A DNA stretch of 39,065 nucleotides from Agromyces humi (GCF_009720255.1 NZ_WJSP02000008.1:1-39065), one strand, 5' to 3'; positions 14,202 through 22,084 are shown, numbered from the stretch's first letter. Program-made: numbers and translations. The notes: generated from the letters alone by a model not told the origin.

Positions 14202-14795
14202 ATGCCGTTCACGCTCAGGCAGCAGTCGGGAAACCTCATCCGGGAAGCCCGCGCGGCGGGCGGAATTTCGCTCGAGCAGGCGGCGGCGGTCGCCCAGTCG
14301 ACGGTATCGGCGATGGAGGAGATCGAAGCCGGCGTGCTGGAGCCGACGTTCGAACAAGTCGAACGGATCCTCTGGTACGCCGGCTACCGGCTGGTGCCGG
14401 CGCCGGTCCTGCGCGGCGACTCGCTGTTCTGGGCGGTCGCCGTTCGCGCGAGCTTGGACGCAGGGGACGAGGAAGGTGCGTTCCGGGCGTGGCTGTCGTT
14501 CAGCGACGGGCTCGCCAAGGAGCGCGGCGCCAACAGGGTTGCGCTGGCGCTCTTCCCAGCCCCGGAAACCGGGTCCGACCTGTGGGACGCTGCGTTCGCC
14601 GCGGTCGTTGAGTACTGGCTGGTGAAGGACGGACTGCCGATACCCGACTGGGTCGGTGGCATCTCACGGTTCCTGCAGGCACCGACCCAGCTCCGGCCCG
14701 CCCGGTACTCCCCGAAGGTCGCCAAGAAAGACGTCCCGACCCCGTTCCTCCGCAGGAACGTCTACATTCACGAGGCGATGTTGCAGAGCGTCTAA
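14202..14795 (+). CDS. Helix-turn-helix (XRE-type) protein with an extra C-terminal domain
   Basis: 197 residues from ATG 14202 with GAAGGAG upstream. Residues about 5-70 form an XRE-type HTH ('LIREARAAGGISLEQAAAVAQSTVSAMEEIEAG', 'PTFEQVERILWYAGYRL'). The remaining 130 residues are helical, ending in 'VPTPFLRRNVYIHEAMLQSV', a tail resembling those of some two-domain antitoxin-like HTH proteins. No toxin partner is obvious next to it. It may be a transcriptional regulator or an antitoxin. A partial motif (CGCATGTCCCC, 14160) is upstream. The stop overlaps the convergent gene's stop (CTAA). Confidence 0.65.
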   Translation: MPFTLRQQSGNLIREARAAGGISLEQAAAVAQSTVSAMEEIEAGVLEPTFEQVERILWYAGYRLVPAPVLRGDSLFWAVAVRASLDAGDEEGAFRAWLSFSDGLAKERGANRVALALFPAPETGSDLWDAAFAAVVEYWLVKDGLPIPDWVGGISRFLQAPTQLRPARYSPKVAKKDVPTPFLRRNVYIHEAMLQSV

Positions 14796-14908
14796 CGATC
14801 CTCGTCGTCCAAACGGCGCGCCTCGTCGATCTCTTCCCTTTCCCGCTGACGTTCCCGGCGCTCCCGGTCCTCGCGGATCCGTTCTTCCTCCGGCGTCTTG
14901 TTCGACAT
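14792..14908 (-). CDS. 38-residue highly charged helical protein
   Basis: ATG 14908 preceded by GGAGAGGG. The peptide is almost entirely Glu, Asp and Arg (EEERIREDRERRERQ), an uninterrupted charged helix. Its stop overlaps the stop of the convergent HTH gene, the same arrangement as at four other convergent gene pairs here, which supports it as real. Function unknown. Confidence 0.45.
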   Translation of the reverse strand: MSNKTPEEERIREDRERRERQREREEIDEARRLDDEDR

Positions 14909-14982
14909 GCGCCCTCTCCGTCGAGCTTCCAGCGACCCCTGACGCCGCAACGGACAACGTACCCCTTCGACCGGGGCCCGGA

Positions 14983-14988
14983 TAGGAT
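14983..14988 (+). promoter_or_regulatory. TAGGAT -10 box with leaderless spacing
   Basis: TAGGAT stands 6 nt before ATG 14995: ordinary TANNNT-type leaderless geometry, in contrast to the CCGCGCATG class. No clear -35. Confidence 0.5.
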
Positions 14989-14994
14989 CCGAGC

Positions 14995-15033
14995 ATGCGA
15001 CGCGACGACGCGGAAGCGCACGGCGATGCCTGA
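14995..15033 (+). CDS. 12-residue leader ORF
   Basis: ATG 14995 encodes MRRDDAEAHGDA. Its stop overlaps the ATG of the next gene (ATGCCTGA at 15026). Leaderless position after TAGGAT suggests a leader peptide that couples translation of the downstream membrane protein. Confidence 0.4.
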   Translation: MRRDDAEAHGDA

Positions 15034-15787
15034 CCCTGGAGTAACCGGGCTGCCATCCGGTCTGCTCGGGCTCATCGCCGTCGTGGCCGGCATCGGAATC
15101 GTCCTGCTCGTCGGGTGGCTCATTCAACGCTCCGAACAGAAAGGGCAGGCCGAGCGGGCAGCGAAGCAGGCCGCGGAGGCCCGAGCGACCGCTGCAGCGA
15201 CGGCCTCGACGACAACACCGTCCGCACCAAAGCGGCCAGCTCAACCGGCCCAGCCTGACGAGACCGACGAGCTCCTGGCCGCCGCCACCGCCGCCTACCG
15301 AACCCTCGTCGTGCAAGAGCGAGAGTGCAAGGCGCTCAGGGACTGGATGCGAAGGTTCGATGTGACCTCCCAGTCCGCGCTCGTCCATCAGCACGGGGAG
15401 TCCCCGGGGAGCATCAGTTGTCCTGCCTGCCACTACGAGGCTCTTGAACTCACCACCCTGAAGCTCGAGGACCTTGATCCCGGTCCGATCGACGATCCTT
15501 GGAGTGAGCTGGTTTTCGACAGCGAGGAGGAGTACGCCGAGTTGGCGGCCAGTCTCAGCGAGGAGGAACTGGATGAATGGGCTCGTGGGGCGGCATGGCA
15601 GAACGCCGTCCTGCGACGGATCCCGGACGGCGACCACACCCACCAGACGTTCCTTCGCCGCCGGATCGACTATCTGCGGTCGCCGGAAGCGCTCGGCCCG
15701 AAACCAGCCCACACCCATTCGGACAGCACACAACATCCTGGCTGCCCAGCCTGCCGGTACGAGCACTACCGGCGCCCGCTGACCTAA
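15026..15787 (+). CDS. N-terminally anchored protein with two CxxC pairs
   Basis: 253 residues. One membrane span near the N-terminus (GLLGLIAVVAGIGIVLLVGWLI) is followed by an Ala/Thr/Pro linker and a cytosolic domain. Two cysteine pairs, 'SCPACHYE' and 'GCPACRYEHY', share the form CPACxYE and could hold zinc. The region between them is acidic and helical ('DSEEEYAELAASLSEEELDEWARG'). No family is recognised. Translation is coupled to the 12-residue leader, and the gene is probably read from a TANNNT promoter. The stop overlaps the convergent release-factor-like gene. Confidence 0.6.
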   Translation: MPDPGVTGLPSGLLGLIAVVAGIGIVLLVGWLIQRSEQKGQAERAAKQAAEARATAAATASTTTPSAPKRPAQPAQPDETDELLAAATAAYRTLVVQERECKALRDWMRRFDVTSQSALVHQHGESPGSISCPACHYEALELTTLKLEDLDPGPIDDPWSELVFDSEEEYAELAASLSEEELDEWARGAAWQNAVLRRIPDGDHTHQTFLRRRIDYLRSPEALGPKPAHTHSDSTQHPGCPACRYEHYRRPLT

Positions 15788-16164
15788 GCGGAGATGCCGG
15801 GCGTGCTGTCCGTTTCCACCCATTTCCCGTCGTCACCGCGGACTTCCACGCGCAGGTGACTCGAGTTGGCGATCTCGGCGGCGGCGTACTCTTCGGGCGT
15901 CTGCCGGCCTTCCCGCCGAGCTCGTTCGAGGGCGAGCCAGTACTGGAACTTCGGGGACTCGGCCATCTTCTTCCAGGCGGCCTTCTTGTTCCGCAGTTGG
16001 GAGCGGTCGTCGACGGCGCGGCCGGAGGCGCCTGAGGCGAGGTGGGTGATTTTCACGCCGGCGTAGGTGCGGTCGCGGTGCTGGCCGCCGGCGCCGCCGA
16101 CCATGAATGTTTCGACCTTGCAGTCGTCGAGGGTGACGGAGAACATGAGCTCGCGCTCGGGCAT
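15784..16164 (-). CDS. Class I release factor-like GGQ domain protein
   Basis: 126 residues from ATG 16164 (AAAGGCACC upstream). Residues 22-65 match the peptidyl-tRNA hydrolysis domain of RF1/RF2, ArfB and PrfH: 'GGAGGQ' (GGQ 26-28), 'YAGVKITHLASG', 'DDRSQLRNKKAAWKKM'. The stop-codon-reading domains of a full RF are absent. The C-terminus is acidic, not the basic tail of ArfB, so its mode of ribosome binding is unclear. Similar stand-alone proteins occur in actinophages. Possible roles are rescue of stalled ribosomes or release of specific nascent chains. It lies after the hairpin that ends the cas-linked operon. Confidence 0.8.
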   Translation of the reverse strand: MPERELMFSVTLDDCKVETFMVGGAGGQHRDRTYAGVKITHLASGASGRAVDDRSQLRNKKAAWKKMAESPKFQYWLALERARREGRQTPEEYAAAEIANSSHLRVEVRGDDGKWVETDSTPGISA

Positions 16165-16203
16165 GGTGGTGCCTTTCCTGAGTGGTGTGGGTGATGCGTG
16201 GGC

Positions 16204-16220
16204 GCCCGGCCGTGCCGGGC
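16204..16220 (-). terminator. Hairpin after the gene following cas1
   Basis: GCCCGGC/GCCGGGC with a 3-nt loop, 5 nt after the stop of the 16226 gene on the minus strand. Confidence 0.55.
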
Positions 16221-16225
16221 TGCAC

Positions 16226-16786
16226 TCAGGTGGGGAAGGCGGTGTTCAGCCAGACGTCTCCGCCGGCGATCTCACGGATCTGCTTGAGCGGGACGGTCTG
16301 GCCTTCGAGGTGGCCGAACGTGTCGGTGATCCCCGGGTCGGTGATCGGTCCGGGGAACGCGGTGACGACGGTGCCGGCGTCGTCGAGGATGAGGACGCCG
16401 AAGTCGGTCTCCGGCTTAGCGGTGACTTCGATGACAGCGGAGCATGCAACACCGGGCTTGGTGCGGATCACCCGGATCGGGGTGGCGGGGTCCAGCCCGG
16501 CGGAGTTGAGGACGCCGAGCACTCCTGGGGTGAACACGAGCAGGTAGCGGTGATCGGGGAGGAATGCGCCTGGGTCGGACCAGCCGCGGGCGACGAGCTC
16601 GAGACGGTCGTCCCCGTCGAGGGTGCCGCGCTGCTGCTCGACGAGCTCGACGATGTCTTCGAGCTTGGTGATGCCGTACCCGGTGAACGTTGACCCGGGG
16701 GTGCCGGGGTCGCCGAAGTGCTTCCGGTCGGTCGCGTCGTAGTACGCGGCCCGGTCGGATTCACGGGGGACGGCTGGGTGCGGCAT
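16226..16786 (-). CDS. Hypothetical protein directly downstream of the cas operon
   Basis: 186 residues from ATG 16786, 6 nt after the cas1-like stop, with TGTAGGAAGCC before it. A motif copy also lies 38 nt upstream, so it may be transcribed alone as well as with cas genes. The sequence has a mixed alpha/beta look: 'YYDATDRKHFGDPG', 'LEDIVELVEQQRG', 'DHRYLLVFTPGVLGVLNSAG', 'IEVTAKPETDFGVLILDD' and 'TVVTAFPGP'. It does not resemble Cas2 or any Cas protein I know. The constant position next to the degenerate Cas1 makes it worth comparing across related elements. Function unknown. Confidence 0.5.
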   Translation of the reverse strand: MPHPAVPRESDRAAYYDATDRKHFGDPGTPGSTFTGYGITKLEDIVELVEQQRGTLDGDDRLELVARGWSDPGAFLPDHRYLLVFTPGVLGVLNSAGLDPATPIRVIRTKPGVACSAVIEVTAKPETDFGVLILDDAGTVVTAFPGPITDPGITDTFGHLEGQTVPLKQIREIAGGDVWLNTAFPT

Positions 16787-16792
16787 GGCTTC

Positions 16793-17617
16793 CTACAGAT
16801 CGAGCAGGTGGACGGTCTGTTCGATCATGCGCGGAACGAGGCGGGCGCGGTGCAGCTCCTCGTCGATGGCGGCTCGGACGTCCGCCTGGTCGGAGTACTT
16901 TCTGGCGCCGACACGGAACCCGACGGGCATCATGTCGGTGACGGCGAAGGTGCAGGCGAGGTCTTCCGGGTAGTTGGATTCCAGGTCGAGGATAGACAGC
17001 GCCGGTGCCATCCCGAGGAGGCGGGTGACGTCCGCGGCGATCGCGGTGACGGCGTCTCCTGCGATGTCGAGCGCCACGTTCGTCGGGTCCTGACCGCCGC
17101 GCTCCCGGCGTTTCCGCATTCCGTACCGGGTGGCGAACTTCTGGTGGGTCTCGTCGATCATCTCGGCGTCGAGGGCGTGGAGCGCACCGATGGTCGCCCC
17201 GTCGACCGCGACGGCGTCGCCCATCCGGGCGGCGTACACGCGGCGGGTGGCGCCGTCGCGGAGCTCGTCGCTGGCGAAGATGTACGCCTGGGACTGGACG
17301 AGCGACTCGATCGGGAGCGCTTCGGGTTTCCAGCTGTGATCGCCGACGGTGCTGATGAGTCGGACGGCGGCTTCCGTGAGGATCTTCTCGGCTGCCGGGG
17401 TTGGGCTGGCGCCGTGGCCGAGGCCTATGATCACGTGACCTTCGGGAAGAGTGATCGGCTGGCGTGCGGTGTCCGCGTCTTCCTCTTCGACGGAGACGAC
17501 GGCGAGGCTGTTGCCGGACTTGACGATGCGGGCGTAGTCGATCTGTGCGTAGTGGATCGAGCTGGGGCCTTCGGCGCTCCGGCTGACGGTGGTGAACTGC
17601 AGTGGGGTGGTGCGCAT
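16793..17617 (-). CDS. Cas1e-like protein with degenerate active site
   Basis: 274 residues, ATG overlapping the cas6e stop (ATGA). The order of conserved features follows Cas1e: N-terminal beta domain ('IHYAQIDYARIVKSGNSLAVV'), 'ITLPEGHVIIGLGHGA.PTPAA', then the helical domain 'RRVYAARM', 'FATRYG', 'NVALDIAGDAV' and 'LGMAPALSILD'. By my hand alignment the metal-binding residues are changed: E141 of E. coli Cas1 is Asp150, H208 is Asp211, D218 is kept as Asp219, and D221 is Cys222. No cas2 follows. Integrase activity is therefore doubtful. It may be a structural or regulatory remnant, or a repurposed DNA-binding protein. The family call is by motif order and operon position. Confidence 0.6.
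   Translation of the reverse strand: MRTTPLQFTTVSRSAEGPSSIHYAQIDYARIVKSGNSLAVVSVEEEDADTARQPITLPEGHVIIGLGHGASPTPAAEKILTEAAVRLISTVGDHSWKPEALPIESLVQSQAYIFASDELRDGATRRVYAARMGDAVAVDGATIGALHALDAEMIDETHQKFATRYGMRKRRERGGQDPTNVALDIAGDAVTAIAADVTRLLGMAPALSILDLESNYPEDLACTFAVTDMMPVGFRVGARKYSDQADVRAAIDEELHRARLVPRMIEQTVHLLDL
16825..16834 (-). promoter_or_regulatory. CCGCGCATGA motif inside the cas1-like 3' end
   Basis: It points toward ATG 16786, 38 nt away, with TAGGAAG as Shine-Dalgarno. Confidence 0.5.
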
Positions 17618-18159
17618 CAGGCTGCGGCTCCGATCAGGATCATGCCGCACCCGAAGGAGCGTGCTCGGCCGACGCCGGTGGCGAGGAGTTCGTCCAGCGC
17701 GTCGGGGTCGGTGATGGTGGCTGTGGCGTCGACGGTTTCGACGATGAGTGGTGACCGGCCGCTGTGGTCGACCCGCCGGTTGGTGTTGAGGACGGCGAGG
17801 TCTTCGAGTGCGCCAGCGGTGCGTTCCGCGATCCAGGTCTCGATGTCGTCGACGGGGCGGACTCCGCCGGCCCGGGAGCGTCGGATCGGGTTCACGACGG
17901 CGCGAACGGAGACCCGGGTGCCCGCGGCTGGGCTCGAGGATTCGGTCACGGTGCGAGCTCCGTCGGGGAGGCGCGTCGGCGCGACCGCGGAGCGGACGAT
18001 GATCCGGTCTCCGAACTCCGCGAACAGCACTTGGCTGGTCGCGCGTCGCTCCTTCGCGGCCCCTGGGAGGTCGTGGGGGAACAGCTCCATGACCTGGCGG
18101 TGCCGGTCGTTGAACCGCGCCGCCAGTGAACGGACGGGAACTTCGGTGAGGTAGCTCAC
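17617..18159 (-). CDS. cas6e: Type I-E CRISPR crRNA endoribonuclease Cas6e
   Basis: 180 residues from GTG 18159, chosen over ATG 18171 because GGAGGG precedes it and it overlaps the cas5 stop (GTGA). Cas6e cuts pre-crRNA within the repeat and stays on the 3' hairpin. The N-terminal 'FNDRHRQVMELFP' carries the catalytic-type His in the usual place. The C-terminal 'GVGRARSFGCGMILI' is the glycine-rich loop typical of Cas6. Length is slightly below the usual 200-230. Its presence implies processing of crRNAs from an array elsewhere. Confidence 0.85.
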   Translation of the reverse strand: MSYLTEVPVRSLAARFNDRHRQVMELFPHDLPGAAKERRATSQVLFAEFGDRIIVRSAVAPTRLPDGARTVTESSSPAAGTRVSVRAVVNPIRRSRAGGVRPVDDIETWIAERTAGALEDLAVLNTNRRVDHSGRSPLIVETVDATATITDPDALDELLATGVGRARSFGCGMILIGAAA

Positions 18160-18854
18160 GCGGCCCTCCATTTCTGCAGCAGTTCAGATCGGTTGGTGCA
18201 CCGCTCTGGGTGTACATGCGCGGTCGCGTAGCTTCTCGGGCTGTTCAGGTGGTGGAGCGGCAGCGCCGGGGCGGTCGACGCGGTGGGAAGCTGCTCGAGC
18301 ACGGTTTCCGGTGTGCCTTGGGTGATGCCGAGCCGGAACGGGAACGTGGGTGAGAAGGCCTTCCTCCCGAGGTAGGTCATGAACTCGGGGTTCCGGATTG
18401 CGTGGTCGACCGTGTCGACGACGCCAGGGTCCGGATGGGTAATCGCCACGATGAACTCGGCGTCGGCGAGGAACGACCGGTGCGTCGTCATGGTCGTCGC
18501 ACCGTGCGCGGACCATTTCGTTCCCTTCCCGGTGGGGACGGCGAAGTCGGCGGTTCGCCGGTCGGCGCCGAGGGAGCCGATGTACCGCTGCCTGGTGCGG
18601 GATGAGGCGACCGCGGCCGGCGGTGCTGAGATGGTGTGGAAGTCGTTCACGGCCGTGCCAGGCTTGTCGACCCGCACCCAGATGTCGAGCTCGTCGAGCC
18701 ATGGAGCGTCGACGTCGCGGGTGATGCCGGCGGCTGCAGCGATGAGACCAAGGACCGCTGACCTGGTGGGGACACCCTCGGTGGGGCGGGTCGTGAACGG
18801 GGAGCTCGCGTACGACTGGGCGGGCCCTGCGAACCGCAGGAGCAGGGTGGTCAA
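18156..18854 (-). CDS. cas5e: Type I-E Cascade subunit Cas5e (CasD)
   Basis: 232 residues from TTG 18854, overlapping the cas7 stop (TTGA). The N-terminus 'TTLLLRFAGPAQSYASSPFTTRPTEGVPTRSAVLGLIAAAAGI' is the Cas5e signature (RxxGPxQSYG...R.T...PTkSgvlGLiaaalG). It continues with 'ELDIWVRVDKPG' and 'DFHTI'. Cas5e holds the 5' handle of the crRNA. The last 20 codons contain a motif copy for the cas6e side. Confidence 0.9.
   Translation of the reverse strand: MTTLLLRFAGPAQSYASSPFTTRPTEGVPTRSAVLGLIAAAAGITRDVDAPWLDELDIWVRVDKPGTAVNDFHTISAPPAAVASSRTRQRYIGSLGADRRTADFAVPTGKGTKWSAHGATTMTTHRSFLADAEFIVAITHPDPGVVDTVDHAIRNPEFMTYLGRKAFSPTFPFRLGITQGTPETVLEQLPTASTAPALPLHHLNSPRSYATAHVHPERCTNRSELLQKWRAA
18214..18223 (-). 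promoter_or_regulatory. CCGCGCATGT motif inside cas5e
   Basis: It points toward cas6e (GTG 18159), 54 nt away, and could give extra cas6e/cas1-like transcript. Confidence 0.4.
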
Positions 18855-20053
18855 GCGAGCGCCCAGTCGACGATGAATTCGGTCAGGTGGCGGATGCCGC
18901 CCTTCCCGGCGCCGGGGAGGTCCGGCGCCAACCCGGCCTGAACCCCGGAGATGAACGCGGCACCGATCGCGTCCGGGTCGTAGTCGCGCGCCTGGGTGGC
19001 CTGTTCGAAGAGCGCGTTGACGGACGGCTCGAGGTAGCCGCCGGTGGGCAGCGCTGCGACCGGCGTCTCGAACTGGTACCCGAACCGGTACGCCTGCTGC
19101 TCGGCGAGAATGACCGCTGGTCTGGTCTCCGCGGCGGACCCGTTCTTCCGGCCCTGGGGGACGGTCTCGATGAGCGCCCGGACGAACTGCTCCAGCTGTT
19201 CGCGGGTCCGGTCGCCGTCGGCGCCGGTCCAGGAACGGCGAAGCTGCTTCCGGTCGATGGTCTGGGTACGGTAGTAGACACCGGTGGTGTGGGACGCCTG
19301 AGACCAGTGCGCGGCACCGCGCGAGGCGAGATCGTCGATGGCGGTGAACGTGTCGAACCCGATGCTGATCGGATGGGTGGTCACTGCCGGGGACACGGCA
19401 ACTGCGGCTTCGGTGGCGACGTCGGGCTGGTTGGCGAACATCCGCCCGAACGCAGCGATCGCCAGGCTGCCGGTGGCGCCAGCGAATACGTCCTCAGTCT
19501 CGGGGCGGTCCCCGCGGGCGATCGCAGCCGCGGCGATCTCCACCTCCTCGTCGGAGATCCAGATCGCCGTGTCGGAGTCGCGATCTCCGGCCTTCACTTC
19601 TGCGGCGATGCGCTTGTCTTCGGCGGCGCGGTCGAACTCCGCCATGTACGCGTCTACGTCGCCGTCCTTCGGTGCTTTCCGTTCGTGCGCTGCACGGGCC
19701 GCTTTGTCCTTCGCTGCCTGCGCGGTCTCCGCGCTGGCAGTGTTCTTCGTCAGCTTCGCGATGAGGGTTCGGGCGGTGGCGTCCGCGGCAGCGCGGTCGA
19801 ACGGTGCGTCACCGGCGATCTGTTCGGCTCGGTCGGCGATCCGTCCCGCGAGATGCCGGGACCGGACCGACCCCGTCGCGGCGGCGAGCTCTTCGTAACG
19901 GATGCGTGCTGCACGCTTCTGTGACTGGGAGGACAGCACCCCTCGGGTCACGCCACCTTCGACGAGGGTCTTCGGTGCGTGCCGGTCGTCGCGGTTTCGG
20001 TTGTGGTAAGGCAGCGCGATCAACTGGTGGATGGTCAGGAAGTCGTGGGTCAC
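18851..20053 (-). CDS. cas7e: Type I-E Cascade backbone Cas7e (CasC)
   Basis: 400 residues from GTG 20053, overlapping the cas8 stop (GTGA). The N-terminus 'LTIHQLIALPYHNRNRDDRHAPKTLVEGGVTRGVLSSQSQKRAARIRYE' matches Cas7e closely (NRDD, PK, GG, R.R.SSQswKRa.R). Other family features are 'DVATEAAVAVSPAVTTHPISIGFDTFTAIDDL' and 'GAAHWSQASHTTGVYYRT'. The central charged region (about residues 110-160) is rich in Ala and Lys. Cas7e forms the filament along the spacer. It appears intact. Confidence 0.93.
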   Translation of the reverse strand: MTHDFLTIHQLIALPYHNRNRDDRHAPKTLVEGGVTRGVLSSQSQKRAARIRYEELAAATGSVRSRHLAGRIADRAEQIAGDAPFDRAAADATARTLIAKLTKNTASAETAQAAKDKAARAAHERKAPKDGDVDAYMAEFDRAAEDKRIAAEVKAGDRDSDTAIWISDEEVEIAAAAIARGDRPETEDVFAGATGSLAIAAFGRMFANQPDVATEAAVAVSPAVTTHPISIGFDTFTAIDDLASRGAAHWSQASHTTGVYYRTQTIDRKQLRRSWTGADGDRTREQLEQFVRALIETVPQGRKNGSAAETRPAVILAEQQAYRFGYQFETPVAALPTGGYLEPSVNALFEQATQARDYDPDAIGAAFISGVQAGLAPDLPGAGKGGIRHLTEFIVDWALA

Positions 20054-22077
20054 GGGCGGCTCTTTCCAGTTGGTGCGAAGAAGGTGTGGGCAAAATCGCG
20101 GCGGACGCCGCGGTCGTGCCAGTGGCGGATGGTGTGGACCAGGTCGAAGATCGAGACGGAGATCATGTCGTTCTCGAGGCGTCGGGCAAGCCGCGCGAAC
20201 ATGGGGAGCGCAACGGTGTCTGGGGTGTCTATGAGCTGGCCGACGTCCGCCGGTACCCCTGACGTGTGCTCGACAGGTGTGCCGTGCAGGTCGGAGAGAC
20301 GGCGGAGCGCGTCCGGCAGTGAACGTTCGGAGTGGATCAGCTTCGGGTGGGCGGCAGCGATGCCGAGCGCGGAGAGTGTCCGGTCTGGGTCCTTGACCTG
20401 TCCGAGTTCGGCGCGGAAGCGGGCTCGGAGGCTGTCCCGTCCGGGCTCGGTGAGCCCGCGCGCGAGGTCGGCTCGAAGGTCGACGGTGGATGCGTTCAGG
20501 TACTTCTTCACCATCCGGTTCACAGCCGCGTCGTCGCTCCCGTCGGGGGTGCGCCAGAAGCTCGAGGCGATCGACGCACGCCCTGTTGCGATCGCCGCGG
20601 CAGTCCGAGTGTTGAAGAACGGCTCGACGGCCCGGTCGAACGCGGCGAGCTTCGCCTCGCGGATCCGGTCCAGCAGTCCGTCCGGTGTTCCCCCGGCCAT
20701 GATCGTCGCGACCGCTTCTTGGATCGCCGGCTCGAGCGCTGCGTGGAAGTGCCCGACGGCGGCGCGGTAAACGGCCTGGTACTGCGAGTGAGGTTCCGTC
20801 CGGCCTCGTTCACCGACTTGCGGTGGGAAGACCGCCTGCAGGGCACGGCCGAGCGCTGCTTCGGGGTTCCGGGCCGCGGTGTTCCCGATGTCTGCGATCA
20901 GCTCGCGTTGAACCTGGTCGACGTCGAGGATCCCGGATTCGATGGTGAACCATGTCGCGGTGGTTGGTGAGGTCACACCCTTGTTGATGGCAGCGACTTC
21001 GAGGACGTCAACGCCTGCGTCCACATGGATGAGGCCGTGCCGGAGTTCCGGGCTTGCCGCGTCGACATGCCACGCGCGGAGGTTCTGCGCGGTGGAGTTG
21101 GTCCGTGTGGCGCCTGCAAACAGCAACTGCAGGTCAGCGCGCCCTTTCACCTGCTTGGTGAACCACACACGGGTCGGGTCGTTCTCCGCGGCCTGACGAA
21201 GCTGCGCGGCGACGGCTTGGCTGTGCACCTGCTTGTCGAGCCCGGACGGGAAGCCTCCGGTGAGTACGGTGTCGAACTCGAACGAGGTCGGGTTGAACTG
21301 GAGGAGCGCGGCGGACGCGGTGAACGTCGCTTCGGAAAGCGACCCCACTGGGTGGTCGATCCTGAACGGCGACGCCCACGCCGGCAGCGTGTCGTCGTCG
21401 ACCCAATGCTGGTGCGTGTTCGCGAGAAGCAGCTCGGCGATACTGGCCCCGGACCGGAAGAACGTCAGCGCCGTCTTCACGCCTTCAGGGTCACCGGCGC
21501 CGTACATTCCGACGGACCCGCCGACCCGGTACATCTTCTTCCCGTCGATGAACGTCCAAGAGTTCGTCGCGCAGCCATAGAACCAGTTCGTGACGAGCGC
21601 GACGAACGCCTCAGCTGGGGAGAGGGACGTCCCGGTGAACGGGCCGCCGGCCGTGTCGAACCAAGCCCTGGACGCGGGTCCCGGGATGCGAGGGAGGAGC
21701 GTTGATGCCGGCTCGCCCGGCTGGTCGGATTCGTCGTACAAGTCGAGCTCGGCGCACTGCAGGAACGGGGTGTCCGGGTGGAGCAACCAGAGGTGCTCGT
21801 CGACGGCGTCGAGCGCGTCGGCGACGTCAACCGGGTCGAACCCGTCTCGTGCGCACCGTTCAGCGTCGTCAGCTCCGGCGACCCTCATGACCAGCACTGT
21901 GACGCTGACCAAGAAGCGGATCATCGCCGCGAGGGAGAGCGGGTCTCGGATCTCCAACCGTTCGATCTCGTGGGCGCGCGCGAACGTCGCGTCCAAGTCG
22001 AGCAGCTGCCGTCGACCGTTGACACGCACCGGGATGCATGGGACGGTCCGGACGGACAGCCGCGGGGATGGCTTCAC
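20050..22077 (-). CDS. cas8e: Fused Cse1 (Cas8e) and Cse2 (Cas11) of type I-E Cascade
   Basis: 675 residues from GTG 22077, which sits 7 nt after the CCGCGCATGT motif; the longer frame from ATG 22116 contains the motif and is disfavoured. Residues about 1-510 are Cse1-like: 'PCIPVRVNG', 'AHEIERLEIRDPLSLAAMIRFL', 'PFLQCAELDLYDESDQP' and 'WFYGCATNSWTFIDGKKMYRVG'. Residues about 515-675 look like Cse2: 'LGIAAAHPKLIHSERSLPDALRRL', then 'LPMFARLARRLENDM', ending 'IFDLVHTIRHWHDRGVRRDFAHTFF', the usual Cse2 ending. No separate cse2 gene exists in the operon. A fixed 1:1 ratio would differ from the 1:2 of E. coli Cascade. Confidence 0.8.
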   Translation of the reverse strand: MKPSPRLSVRTVPCIPVRVNGRRQLLDLDATFARAHEIERLEIRDPLSLAAMIRFLVSVTVLVMRVAGADDAERCARDGFDPVDVADALDAVDEHLWLLHPDTPFLQCAELDLYDESDQPGEPASTLLPRIPGPASRAWFDTAGGPFTGTSLSPAEAFVALVTNWFYGCATNSWTFIDGKKMYRVGGSVGMYGAGDPEGVKTALTFFRSGASIAELLLANTHQHWVDDDTLPAWASPFRIDHPVGSLSEATFTASAALLQFNPTSFEFDTVLTGGFPSGLDKQVHSQAVAAQLRQAAENDPTRVWFTKQVKGRADLQLLFAGATRTNSTAQNLRAWHVDAASPELRHGLIHVDAGVDVLEVAAINKGVTSPTTATWFTIESGILDVDQVQRELIADIGNTAARNPEAALGRALQAVFPPQVGERGRTEPHSQYQAVYRAAVGHFHAALEPAIQEAVATIMAGGTPDGLLDRIREAKLAAFDRAVEPFFNTRTAAAIATGRASIASSFWRTPDGSDDAAVNRMVKKYLNASTVDLRADLARGLTEPGRDSLRARFRAELGQVKDPDRTLSALGIAAAHPKLIHSERSLPDALRRLSDLHGTPVEHTSGVPADVGQLIDTPDTVALPMFARLARRLENDMISVSIFDLVHTIRHWHDRGVRRDFAHTFFAPTGKSRP

Positions 22078-22084
22078 TCCGAGG

